From: DATARH01 sp963746885
GTDB lineage: Bacteria > Pseudomonadota > Alphaproteobacteria > ATCC43930 > CGMCC-115725
DNA: 64,000 nt
Reading direction: 5' to 3'
Assembly: GCA_963746885.1 (NCBI GenBank)
Contig: CAVVDM010000009.1
Coordinates: 62,001 to 126,000 of the forward strand
This document shows, in pieces, positions 54,665-63,121 of this stretch. Numbering within the stretch: position 1 is the stretch's first letter; the number at the start of each line of letters is the position of its first letter. The translations under genes were made by a program, and so were the position numbers. Under the pieces are notes generated by a model. That model did not search any database, had not been told where the DNA came from, and saw only the letters and a program-made list of their open reading frames with translations.

Positions 54665-55516
54665 TTAGGGCTCGTCGAGAGTGAAGCCGTGTGCCTTGAG
54701 CCAAGTCGCGAAGCCGTGGCCTTCGGCGGTGACCGCTTGGCGCGCCTTGTCCTCCGACCAGCCGTAGAACTCGGCGGTACCGAAGCGCTCGGGGGCGCGC
54801 TGGCGGTCCTTGAGCGAATGGCGCGCGTCGCGCCGCCGGTCGTAGCCGTCGACCGCTTCGGCCAATCCCGCATCGTCATAGGTATCCACGTGGACGGTCG
54901 CGGCGAACGGCAGGCGCATGCTGATGAAGCCGGGCTGCGCCGGGTAGCCGAGGCACAGCCCGGCCACCGGGAACACCTTGTCGGGCAGCGCGAGGATTGC
55001 GGCCACCTCGGCGATGCGGTTGCGCAGGGCGCTGATCGGGCAGGTGCCGAGCCCCAAGGTCTCGGCCGCGAGGATGCAGCTCTGCATCGCCAGCGCGCTG
55101 TCAACGGTGGCGTTGAAGAAGCCTTCAAGCGCACCGTTGTCCCGCTTGTGGCCGCGCAGTTCACCCAATCGCTCGAGCCGGCGCGCATCGCCGAGAAACG
55201 CCAGAAACACCGGCGCATTGCCGATCTGGGGCATGTCCGGGAACAGGGCGGCGAGGCGGTCGCGCCGGGCGCGGTCCTTCAGCCAGATCACCGAGGCTTG
55301 CTGGAAATCCGATTTCGACGAAGTCGAGAACGCGGCAGCGAGCAGCAGCCGCACGAGCAATTCGGGCACCGGCCGGTCGGCATAGCGGCGCTGGGTGCGG
55401 CGCATCAGCATTCGGTGCAGCCACGGGTCGTCCGGCACCACGTCCGCCGGCTCGCCATCAAGCTCGACATCGAGGCCGAAGCGGGCACGCAGTTCACTCT
55501 CGTACGGTTCGGTCAT
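54665..55516 (-). CDS. Nitroreductase family protein
   Basis: 283 residues. The FMN-binding start RRTQRRYADRPVPELLVRLL, then AAAFSTSSKSDFQQASVIWL, and SALAMQSCILAAETLGLGTC followed by RLPFAATVHVD are typical of NADPH-dependent nitro/flavin reductases of the NfsA-like type. It is probably a homodimeric FMN enzyme acting on nitroaromatics or quinones. The physiological substrate is not evident. It is divergent from the aminotransferase gene (93 bases between starts). Confidence 0.85.
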   Translation of the reverse strand: MTEPYESELRARFGLDVELDGEPADVVPDDPWLHRMLMRRTQRRYADRPVPELLVRLLLAAAFSTSSKSDFQQASVIWLKDRARRDRLAALFPDMPQIGNAPVFLAFLGDARRLERLGELRGHKRDNGALEGFFNATVDSALAMQSCILAAETLGLGTCPISALRNRIAEVAAILALPDKVFPVAGLCLGYPAQPGFISMRLPFAATVHVDTYDDAGLAEAVDGYDRRRDARHSLKDRQRAPERFGTAEFYGWSEDKARQAVTAEGHGFATWLKAHGFTLDEP

Positions 55517-55609
55517 CGCGGGTCTCCGTTGTTCGTGCCAATTCTAGGCCAAGCCGCTTGGCCGCGGCGAGCGCCGGGCCTACAAGAGCAGCCGAGGAAG
55601 GAGCCGCAG

Positions 55610-56993
55610 ATGCCCGACACGCTGACCACCAACTCGCCGATCATCGCCGCCTATCGCGCCGCGACGCCGGGCTCGGCAGAGCGCGCCGCGCGGGCATCCG
55701 AGCTGTTCCCGAGCGGGATCACCCATGATGCGCGCTACATCGAGCCCTATGGACTTTACATCACGCGCGCCCAGGGGCCGCGCAAATGGGATGTCGACGG
55801 GCGCTGCTACGTCGATTATTTCGGCGGGCACGGGGCGCTGTTGCTTGGGCATTGCCACCCCGAAGTGATGGCAGCGGTACACGCCCAGCTCGACCGCGGC
55901 ACCCATTACGGCGCCAGTCACGAGCTCGAGATCGAATGGGCCGAGCGGGTCAAGGCATTGATCCCGACCGCCGAGCGGGTGCGTTTCACGTCGTCCGGCA
56001 CCGAGGCGACGTTGATGGCGGTGCGCCTCGCCCGCGCGTTCAGCGGCAAGCCCAAGCTGATCCGCTTCAACTATCACTTCCACGGCTGGCACGACCACAT
56101 GACCTCGGGCCACAGCAACCATTTCGACGGCACGGCGACGACCGGCGTGCTCGACGCGGTGGCCGGCAATGTCCTGTTGTGCGACCAGAACGACGAGGCG
56201 GCATTGGCGCGCCTGCTCGAACAGCACGAGGGCGAAATCGCCGCCGCGATTATCGAGCCGACCGGCGCCAATGGCGGCAAATTGCCGATCGACCCGGCGT
56301 TTCCTGCACGCGCTGCGCCGGCTGACGGCCGAGCATGGCGTCTTGTTGATCTTCGACGAGGTGGTGAACGGCTTCCGCGTCGCGCCGGGCGGGGCGCAGG
56401 AGGCCTACGGCATCCGCCCCGACCTGACGACGCTGGCAAAGATCCTTGCCGGCGGATTGCCGGGCGGCGCGGTCACCGGGCGCAAGGACATCCTCGACCT
56501 GCTGGACTTCCAGGTGACCAAGGGGGCCGGCAAGGAAAAGATCGCACATCCCGGCACGTTCAACGCCAACCCATTGTCGGCGGCGGCCGGCGCCGCCTGC
56601 CTGCGCATCGTGCGCGAGACCGACGCCTGTGCCCGCGCCAACCAGTTCGGCGAGGATTTGCGCCGCCGGCTCAACGAGGTGTTCGAGGAGGAGCGGGTGC
56701 CGTGGGCGGCCTATGGCACGTTCTCGTCGCTCGAATTGTTCACCAATCCCGAGCGCGCGGCGATCACTCCGACCCGGTTCGACCCGCTCGAACATTCCGT
56801 CGCCAGCCTGCGCGGTGACCGCAACGCCGGCACCGTGCACAAGCTCCGCCTCGGTATGATGCTGCACGGCGTCGATCTGAGCAGCCACCCGGGCGGCGTC
56901 ATCTCGGCAACTCACGGCGAGGCGGAACTCGAAGATACAATCGCGGCGATGCGCAGCACGGTGCGCCTGCTGCGTGCCGAGGGCGAGTTGTAA
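55610..56993 (+). pseudogene. Class III (GSAM-like) aminotransferase with one frameshift
   Basis: From ATG 55610, behind AGGAAGGAG: LFPSGITHDARYIEPYGLYI, DYFGGHGALLLGHCHPEV, FTSSGTEATLMAVRLARAFS, FNYHFHGWHDHMTSGH and IIEPTGANGGKLPIDP. Near 56300 GCGTTTCC has one T too many. The second frame continues FLHALRRLTAEHGVLLIFDE with VVNGFR, TLAKILAGGLPGGAVTGRKD (PLP lysine) and HPGTFNANPLSAAAG. All active-site residues are there, so the slip in a T run may be a sequence error. It resembles glutamate-1-semialdehyde aminomutase-like enzymes but is not a convincing HemL. Confidence 0.82.
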
Positions 56994-57024
56994 TCGCCCT
57001 CGGATCCCTACGATCGCCGCGAGA

Positions 57025-57549
57025 TCAGCTCTTGCCGGGTTCGGGCGGGTGCCAATCGACCCGGGCGAAATAGCCGTCCTCGTCAAACGACATGTCGAGT
57101 TTGCCGTGGAACGCCTTGCTCACCGCCTCGCCGATGCGCGGCGGCAGGTGGAGGTCGGTCGTGGTGATCGTCAGCGCGTCCGAGGTTTCCTCGATGCGGA
57201 TGATGCGGTTTAGCGGGTGTTCCTGTTTCTCCGCCGCCTCGTGATGCCGCGCCAGGTTGGTGATTTCGTCGCGGCGGGCTGGCGCGAAGTGGCCATGCAG
57301 CGTGACGATTCCGGCCGGAAAGTCGTCGTTGGCGCGATGGCAGGCCGGGCATAGATCCTCGCTCGCCCCTTGCGGCGCAACGCCCCATTGCCAGCGCCCG
57401 TGCTGGTAGAACACGCCGCATTGCCGGCACACCATCGGCTCCGGCGGCTTGCGCCGCGGGTGGTAGGGGTCGGTCGCGGGGTCGAGCTGGGCCCGGCCGG
57501 CGATACGGCGCCCGCTCGGCGCGCCCGGGCCGCGGGTCGAATGGTTCAT
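57025..57549 (-). CDS. BCAM0308-type zinc-ribbon protein
   Basis: 174 residues. After a basic start, VCRQCGVFYQHGRWQWG and EDLCPACHRANDDFPAGIVT hold the CxxC...CxxC pair that should bind zinc. They are followed by VTLHGHFAPARRDEITNLAR, a heptad-like helix and IRIEETSDALTITTTDLHL. This matches the BCAM0308 family. In Burkholderia cenocepacia BCAM0308 belongs to the low-oxygen-activated locus, and here an FNR-type box lies about 88 bases upstream of the start. Biochemical role unknown. Confidence 0.75.
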   Translation of the reverse strand: MNHSTRGPGAPSGRRIAGRAQLDPATDPYHPRRKPPEPMVCRQCGVFYQHGRWQWGVAPQGASEDLCPACHRANDDFPAGIVTLHGHFAPARRDEITNLARHHEAAEKQEHPLNRIIRIEETSDALTITTTDLHLPPRIGEAVSKAFHGKLDMSFDEDGYFARVDWHPPEPGKS

Positions 57550-57630
57550 CGGTGATTTCCCGTCAGCATCAGCGGCATCAAGCCTGCCGCATCAATCGCA
57601 GCCAGCCTACAGGCCCGGCCGCCGGCTGCG

Positions 57631-57644
57631 TTGATCTGCGTCAA
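57631..57644 (-). promoter_or_regulatory. FNR/FixK-type box for the BCAM0308-type gene
   Basis: TTGATCTGCGTCAA matches TTGAT-N4-RTCAA. On the minus strand a -10-like TAGGCT lies at 57609-57604. The predicted start near 57596 puts the box centre at about -41.5, the activating position of FNR-family regulators. Confidence 0.6.
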
Positions 57645-57678
57645 CCCGGGAAGCGGGGAGCCGGCCAAGCGGCGGCGA

Positions 57679-57692
57679 TTGACGTGCATCAA
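57679..57692 (+). promoter_or_regulatory. FNR/FixK-type box for the 57.75-kb gene
   Basis: TTGACGTGCATCAA matches TTGAY-N4-ATCAA. A -10-like CATAAA lies at 57715-57720. A start near 57727 again places the box centre at about -41.5. Confidence 0.6.
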
Positions 57693-57753
57693 GGCCGGCG
57701 CGTCGCCCGGGCGACATAAAGGTGGGCGACCAGTCCTCGCCGGAGCCCCCGAT

Positions 57754-58407
57754 ATGACCGCTTTCACCTTTTCCGTTGAACAGTTGCGCGCGGCGCCCCC
57801 CGAGGTGCGGCGCTGGGTCGCCAACGAGATCGCCCGTGCGCTCGGTGGCGTCGGCGGGTTGCCGGCCGGCGGGCCGGACGCCGAGCCGACCCCGCAAGAG
57901 CAGCCGATGACGCTGGCGGCCTGCACCGCACCGGAAGCCCTGCAGGTCTTCGAGCTGATCGCCAATGATGTGATTGTCGCGCGGCTGTTTTTCGAGCTCG
58001 CCCGCGAGCACGCCTTCGCCACCAATTTGCCGGGGCTGCATGCCCTGCGCATGGCCGACCTGCTGCACCATGTCGGCTTGCCCGACCAAAATAGCTTGGT
58101 CGGCGGGCTCGCGGCGATCGATCGCGCTTTCCGGCAGGTCCGTGGCATGAGCGGGGGCGAGCGCGGGGGTGATCGCGCCGGCAGCCTGTTCGGCTTTGAC
58201 GACGCCGGTCATGTATTTGTCCACGAGGCGACCCAGGCGAGCATTCATCGGGTCTGGGAGGAGCTGGTGCACGCGCGCGCCGCCACCGAGCCGGCCGGCG
58301 AGGCCGGGCCGCGCCTGGAGGGCTTCACGCCGCCGCATGTTGGGCCGAGCGAAGACGTCGCCGGTCATGCCGCGGCGCCGCGGCATGGGGGCAATCCGCC
58401 GCTGTAA
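57754..58407 (+). CDS. Hypothetical protein, probably oxygen-regulated
   Basis: 217 residues from ATG 57754 (MTAFTFSVEQLRAAPPEVRR). The N-terminal WVANEIARALGGVGG is followed by a Pro-rich linker and a helical core (APEALQVFELIANDVIVARL, FFELAREHAF, LHALRMADLLHHVGLPDQNS), then a Gly/His-rich end (FDDAGHVFVHEATQASIHRV). There is no signal peptide or membrane span. I recognise no family. It is divergent from the BCAM0308-type gene, and each promoter has its own FNR-type box, suggesting expression at low oxygen. Confidence 0.65.
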   Translation: MTAFTFSVEQLRAAPPEVRRWVANEIARALGGVGGLPAGGPDAEPTPQEQPMTLAACTAPEALQVFELIANDVIVARLFFELAREHAFATNLPGLHALRMADLLHHVGLPDQNSLVGGLAAIDRAFRQVRGMSGGERGGDRAGSLFGFDDAGHVFVHEATQASIHRVWEELVHARAATEPAGEAGPRLEGFTPPHVGPSEDVAGHAAAPRHGGNPPL

Positions 58408-58433
58408 TGCCAGTGAAAGTCAGGGCGGAGCGG

Positions 58434-59051
58434 TCAGCGTCCGGCTGCCGGCCACTGGTTGATGTGCGCCAGGTCGCTGACGGTGTGGGCGATCGCCTCG
58501 CCGGTCCGGTCCGCCGCCCAATTGACGTCGGTGCCGCGGCGCGCGCCCGCGCCGCGGCGCGGCGCGCCGGGCAGGCGCCGCGAATCGACCGGAAACGCCA
58601 TCAGCCGAAACGGCGCCGCGCCGCCGCTCTGATAGTCGATCTCGGCATCGACGAGGATGCCGGCATTCTGGCGGCGGTGGCCTTCGTCGATATGGCGGAA
58701 GACGCCGGCGACGATCAACGCCCGGCCGCCGGGCTCGGCTGTCGCCTCGTTGGAGTGGACCACGTCATAGCCGAGCTTGGCCAGATGTTGGGTGACCGCA
58801 TCCGCCACGCTGAACGCGGCGGCGCGTCCGACCGAGGCCGCACGCTGCCGTGGCGGCACGCCGGGCGAGCCGCGATACAGCGAGAACCCGAAGCTCGGGT
58901 CGAGGGTAACGACCCCGGGCGTGACCGCGAACTCGCGCACAATGATCAGATTGGGATGGGCCTCGCCCGCATGTTGGGCGGGCTGCGCGATGCAGCCGGC
59001 GAGCAGGACAAGAAGAAAAGCCGCAGCCGCGGCGGTCAGTGCCGAGCGCAT
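58434..59051 (-). CDS. Lipoprotein, DUF4410-like
   Basis: 205 residues from ATG 59051. The signal sequence MRSALTAAAAAFLLVLLAGC ends in lipobox LAGC. The mature part has LIIVREFAVTPGVVTLDPSF, RAAAFSVADAVTQHLAKLGY and GRALIVAGVFRHIDEGHRRQ, resembling DUF4410 outer-membrane-associated lipoproteins. It is expected to be anchored in the envelope. It converges on the hypothetical gene with a 26-base gap. Function unknown. Confidence 0.7.
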   Translation of the reverse strand: MRSALTAAAAAFLLVLLAGCIAQPAQHAGEAHPNLIIVREFAVTPGVVTLDPSFGFSLYRGSPGVPPRQRAASVGRAAAFSVADAVTQHLAKLGYDVVHSNEATAEPGGRALIVAGVFRHIDEGHRRQNAGILVDAEIDYQSGGAAPFRLMAFPVDSRRLPGAPRRGAGARRGTDVNWAADRTGEAIAHTVSDLAHINQWPAAGR

Positions 59052-59163
59052 GGGACCATGTGACAGTGACTGGCGAGTGAGTCGCGCAAGATAACGGCAA
59101 ACCGGCGGCGACCGAAACCTTGGGCCGCACATCGGCCGCCGAGGCCGCCCAAGCCCCGGCGCA

Positions 59164-59192
59164 TTGACAATCCGGCGGGCGGCTGCTGTATC
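59164..59192 (+). promoter_or_regulatory. Predicted promoter of the polyamine transporter operon
   Basis: A consensus TTGACA (59164-59169) is 17 bases from TGTATC (59187-59192). Transcription would begin at about 59199-59200, on the ATG itself, and no Shine-Dalgarno is present. This suggests a leaderless message. Confidence 0.45.
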
Positions 59193-59199
59193 CCGCTGC

Positions 59200-60318
59200 A
59201 TGAGTAGCTTGGCGAATCGGTGCCTGTGGTGCCTGACCGGCGTGGCGGCGCTGGCTCTGGCGGTGCTGCCATTCGGTGCGCGCGCCGAGGCCCCGCAGCT
59301 CCATATCTACAACTGGTCGGATTATATCGCCCCCGACACGATCGCCAATTTCACCAAAGCAACCGGGATCGCCGTCACCTACGACGTCTACGACAGCAAC
59401 GAGGTGCTTGAGGCGAAGCTGCTGGCTGGGCATTCCGGCTACGACGTCGTGGTCCCGACCGCGAGCCCGTACATGGCGCGCCAGATCGCGGCCGGCGCCT
59501 ATCTCGCGCTCGACAAGGCGAAATTGCCCAATCTGAAGAACCTCGATCCGCAGCTGCTGGCGCTCGCCGCCGTCGCCGACCCCGGCAATGCGCACGGTGT
59601 CCCCTATCTGTGGAGCGTCACCGGCATCGGCTACAACGTCACGATGCTCGATCATGCCCTGGGGCCGGCGGTGCCGCGCGACAGCCTCGCCCTGTTGTTC
59701 GATCCGGCGGTCGCCAAAAAGCTGGCGCCGTGCGGTATCGAGCTGCTCGACACGCCGCAGGAGGTGTTTCCGGCGGCGCTCGCCTATCTCGGCATCGATC
59801 CGATGAGCCGGAGCCTCGCCGATCTCGACCGCGCCGCGGCATTGCTCGAAAAAATTCGCCCGTATGTCCGGCGCTTCCATTCCTCGCAATACATCAACGA
59901 CCTCGCGGCCGGCGACATCTGCATCGCGCTCGGCTATTCGGGCGACGTGATCCAGGCGCGCGACCGGGCGCGCGAGGCCGAGAGCCCGGCCGAGATCGCC
60001 TTCCGGGTGCCACGCGAGGGGGCGCAGATGGCGATCGACATGCTCGGCATCCCCAAGGACGCGCCGCACCCCGATAATGCCCATCGCTTCATCAACTATA
60101 TCCTGCGCCCGCGCGTCATCGCCGCGATCACCGATGCGGTGTCGTACCCGAACCCCAATCTGGCGGCGACCCCGTTCGTCAAGCCGGCGATCCGCGACGA
60201 CCCCGGGATCTATCCGCCCGATGCGGTGCGCCGGCTGTTCTACCTTCCCACGCCGGCGCCGCGCGCCTACGAGCGCGCCCGCACGCGCGCCTGGAACCGC
60301 GTCAAGTCGGGCTGCTGA
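59200..60318 (+). CDS. potF: Polyamine-type ABC transporter substrate-binding protein
   Basis: 372 residues from ATG 59200. The signal peptide (CLWCLTGVAALALAVLPFGA) is cleaved near ARA-EA. The mature start LHIYNWSDYIAPDTIANFTK is the PotD/PotF signature, followed by YDVYDSNEVLEAKLLAGHSG, DVVVPTASPYMARQI and ICIALGYSGDVIQARDRAR. It delivers spermidine or putrescine. Which one cannot be told, so the symbol marks the family. An earlier in-frame start (59164) would lie inside the promoter. First gene of a four-gene operon. Confidence 0.9.
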   Translation: MSSLANRCLWCLTGVAALALAVLPFGARAEAPQLHIYNWSDYIAPDTIANFTKATGIAVTYDVYDSNEVLEAKLLAGHSGYDVVVPTASPYMARQIAAGAYLALDKAKLPNLKNLDPQLLALAAVADPGNAHGVPYLWSVTGIGYNVTMLDHALGPAVPRDSLALLFDPAVAKKLAPCGIELLDTPQEVFPAALAYLGIDPMSRSLADLDRAAALLEKIRPYVRRFHSSQYINDLAAGDICIALGYSGDVIQARDRAREAESPAEIAFRVPREGAQMAIDMLGIPKDAPHPDNAHRFINYILRPRVIAAITDAVSYPNPNLAATPFVKPAIRDDPGIYPPDAVRRLFYLPTPAPRAYERARTRAWNRVKSGC

Positions 60319-60325
60319 GCCGGCA

Positions 60326-61393
60326 ATGGCATTGCTCGAGATCATCGCGGCCAGCAAGCGCTTCGCCGCGACCGCGGCGGTCGATGCCGTGTCGCTGTCG
60401 GTCGAGCGCGGCGAGTTCTTTGCCCTGTTGGGGCCGTCGGGCTGCGGCAAGACGACGTTGCTGCGCCTGATCGCCGGGTTCGAGACGCCGGATGATGGCG
60501 AGATCCTGATCGACGGCGCCGTGATGAACGGCGTGCCGCCCTATGCGCGGCCGGTCAACATGATGTTCCAGTCCTACGCCCTCTTCCCGCATCTCGACGT
60601 CGCCGGCAATGTCGCGTTCGGGCTTAGGCAGGAGGGCATGGAGCGGCGCCGCCGCGAGGCGCGGGTCGCCGACATGCTGGCCTTGGTGCAGATGTCGGAC
60701 TATGCGCGGCGCCGGCCGCACGAACTCTCCGGCGGCCAGAAGCAGCGCGTCGCACTCGCCCGCGCGCTCGCGAAAATGCCGAAGCTGCTGCTGCTCGACG
60801 AGCCCTTGGCGGCGCTCGACCGCAAACTGCGCGAGGAGACGCGGCTCGAATTGACCGGCATCCAGGAGCGGGTCGGCACGACCTTTCTCGTCGTCACCCA
60901 CGACCAGGAGGAGGCGCTCGGCATGGCCTCGCGCATCGCGGTGATGAACCAGGGCCGCGTCGCGCAGATCGGCACGCCGGCGCAGATCTACGAGCGGCCG
61001 CAATCGCGCTTCGTCGCCGATTTCGTCGGCACGGCAAATCTGTTCGAGGGCGAAGTCGTCGCCAGTGATGGCGGGCTCGGTCTCGCGATAGCCGGGATGG
61101 AGCGACCGGTGCCGTTGCCGGCCGCCTCCGACCTGGCGGCGGGCGCCGGCGTCGCGCTGGCGTTGCGGCCGGAAAAGCTGCTGCTGTCGGCGGCGCGTCC
61201 GGCGGGCGTCGCGCTCGCTGCGACGATCGCTTCGATCGGCTATCAGGGCGGCCAGTCGATCCTCGTGCTGGCGACCGCGACGGGCCTGCCGTTGCGCGCG
61301 CACATGGCGAGCGCCGCCGCGCAGGGCTTCGCCCGCGGCGCCGCGGTCTGGGCGAGCTGGATGCCCGACGACGCGGTAGTCCTGCCGGAATGA
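60326..61393 (+). CDS. potG: Polyamine ABC transporter ATP-binding protein
   Basis: 355 residues. It has Walker A LLGPSGCGKTTLLRLIAGF, Q-loop NMMFQSYALFPHL, signature ELSGGQKQRVALARALA, Walker B LLLLDEPLAALD and H-loop VVTHDQEEALGM, then a C-terminal TOBE domain (about residues 235-350, ANLFEGEVVASDGGLGLAIA, LRPEKLLLS). Seven bases separate it from potF. PotA/PotG-type ATPase. Confidence 0.92.
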   Translation: MALLEIIAASKRFAATAAVDAVSLSVERGEFFALLGPSGCGKTTLLRLIAGFETPDDGEILIDGAVMNGVPPYARPVNMMFQSYALFPHLDVAGNVAFGLRQEGMERRRREARVADMLALVQMSDYARRRPHELSGGQKQRVALARALAKMPKLLLLDEPLAALDRKLREETRLELTGIQERVGTTFLVVTHDQEEALGMASRIAVMNQGRVAQIGTPAQIYERPQSRFVADFVGTANLFEGEVVASDGGLGLAIAGMERPVPLPAASDLAAGAGVALALRPEKLLLSAARPAGVALAATIASIGYQGGQSILVLATATGLPLRAHMASAAAQGFARGAAVWASWMPDDAVVLPE

Positions 61394-61403
61394 CGGCCAC
61401 GCC

Positions 61404-62282
61404 ATGACCGGCCTCGGGCGCTGGGGGCGGCGGGCGCTGATCGGGCTGCCGTTCGTGTGGCTGGCGGTGTTCTTCCTGCTGCCGCTCCTGATCGTCGCCG
61501 CGATCAGCTTTGCCGAGAGCGCCGATGCGATCCCGCCGTTCAAGCCGCTGGTCGGCCTGACCGCTTCCGGGCTCGAAAGCCACGCGACCCTCGCCAATTA
61601 CCGCGAACTGGCCGAGGGCTGCCTGCGGGTCTACGTCAACTCGCTCGGCAATGCCGCCGGGGCGACAGTGCTGTGCCTGCTGATCGGCTACCCGGTGGCC
61701 TTTGCGATCGCCCGCGCGCCCGGCGTGTGGCGGCACCTATTGCTGTTTTTCGTGATGCTGCCGTTCTGGACCAGCTTCCTGATCCGCGTCTACGCCTGGA
61801 TCGCCTTGTTGCAGCCGAGCGGCCTCGTCAACCGGCTGCTGCTCGCAACCGGGCTGATCGAGGCGCCGCTGCCGCTGCTCTATAACGGGTTCTCGGTCGA
61901 ACTCGGGCTGGTCTATTCCTACCTGCCGTTCATGATCCTGCCGCTCTACGGCAGCCTGGTGCGGCTCGACGAACCCCTGGTCGAGGCTGCCGCCGATCTC
62001 GGCGCGCCGCCGTGGCGGGTGTTTCTCGGGGTGATCCTGCCCTTGACGCTACCGGGGATCGCCGCCGGCATGCTGCTCGTGTTCATCCCGGCGGTCGGCG
62101 AGTTTGTGATCCCCGACCTGCTCGGCGGGCCCGACACGCTGATGATCGGCAAGCTCCTGTGGCAGGAGTTTTTCGACAATGTCGACTGGCCGGCCGCGTC
62201 GGCGATTGCGGTGGCGCTGGTCGTCGGGTTGACGCTGCCGCTGCTCGTCGCGCAGCGCCTGATGCGCGAGGGAGCGGCGTGA
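61404..62282 (+). CDS. potH: Polyamine ABC transporter permease 1
   Basis: 292 residues with six hydrophobic segments. Key segments are LPFVWLAVFFLLPLLIVAAI, FFVMLPFWTSFLIRVYAWIA and the EAA loop EAAADLGAPPWRVFLGVILP that contacts the ATPase, then IPAVGEFVIPDLLGG. The PotB/PotH type. Its stop overlaps the next gene's GTG by four bases. Confidence 0.92.
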   Translation: MTGLGRWGRRALIGLPFVWLAVFFLLPLLIVAAISFAESADAIPPFKPLVGLTASGLESHATLANYRELAEGCLRVYVNSLGNAAGATVLCLLIGYPVAFAIARAPGVWRHLLLFFVMLPFWTSFLIRVYAWIALLQPSGLVNRLLLATGLIEAPLPLLYNGFSVELGLVYSYLPFMILPLYGSLVRLDEPLVEAAADLGAPPWRVFLGVILPLTLPGIAAGMLLVFIPAVGEFVIPDLLGGPDTLMIGKLLWQEFFDNVDWPAASAIAVALVVGLTLPLLVAQRLMREGAA

Positions 62283-63121
62283 CCGGCGGCCGCTTCCGCT
62301 TGGCCGCGTTGGGGCTCGGCTTTGCCTTTCTCTACCTGCCGATCGCGGTGCTGGTCGGCTATTCGTTCAACGGGTCGCGGCTGGTCACGATCTGGGGCGG
62401 GCTTTCGACACGCTGGTATGGCGCGTTGCTGCACGACGACAAGTTTCGCGACGCGGCATTGACCAGCCTCGAAATCGGCATCATGGCGGCGAGCGCGGCC
62501 CTGGTGATCGGCACTTGCGCGGGCCTCGCGATGAACCGCTTTGCGCGGTTTCGCGGCCGCGCGGTGTTCGGCTTCATGCTGATGGCGCCGCTCGTCGTGC
62601 CCGAAATCATCCTCGGCCTGTCGCTGCTGCTGCTGTTCGTCGCGGCGCAGAGCGTGCTCGGCTGGCCGTCGAGCCGCGGCATCCTGACCGTGACGATCGC
62701 GCACGCGACCTTCACCGCCTGCTTTGTCGCGGTCCTGGTGCGCGCCCAGCTGGCGGGGTTCGACCGCAGCCTGGAGGAGGCGGCGCTCGACCTCGGGGCG
62801 CGGCCCTTCGCGGTGTTGTGGCGGATCACCCTGCCGGGGATCAGCCCGGCGCTGGTGTCCGGGTGGCTCCTGGCGTTCACGATGTCGCTCGACGATCTTG
62901 TTGTTGCCAGCTTCGTCTCCGGCCCGTCGGCGACGACATTGCCGATGGCGGTCTATTCGAGCGTGCGCATCGGCGTGACGCCGGAGATCAATGCGCTGGC
63001 GACGGTGTTCCTGGCCGTCGTCGTCGTCCTGGTGGCGCTCGCCGGCAGGCTGATGGCGCGGCAGGAACGGCGCCGCGTCGCCTTCAGCCCCGAACCCCGA
63101 GGCGCCGCGCCGGCACGGTGA
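62279..63121 (+). CDS. potI: Polyamine ABC transporter permease 2
   Basis: 280 residues from GTG 62279. Six membrane segments are visible, with FLYLPIAVLVGYSFNGS, MLMAPLVVPEIILGLSLLLL, the EAA loop EEAALDLGARPFAVLWRITL and LAFTMSLDDLVVASFVSGP, which is characteristic of PotC/PotI. It completes a potFGHI-type importer. Its 3' end overlaps the convergent glycoside-hydrolase-like gene by 38 bases. Confidence 0.92.
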   Translation: MTGGRFRLAALGLGFAFLYLPIAVLVGYSFNGSRLVTIWGGLSTRWYGALLHDDKFRDAALTSLEIGIMAASAALVIGTCAGLAMNRFARFRGRAVFGFMLMAPLVVPEIILGLSLLLLFVAAQSVLGWPSSRGILTVTIAHATFTACFVAVLVRAQLAGFDRSLEEAALDLGARPFAVLWRITLPGISPALVSGWLLAFTMSLDDLVVASFVSGPSATTLPMAVYSSVRIGVTPEINALATVFLAVVVVLVALAGRLMARQERRRVAFSPEPRGAAPAR

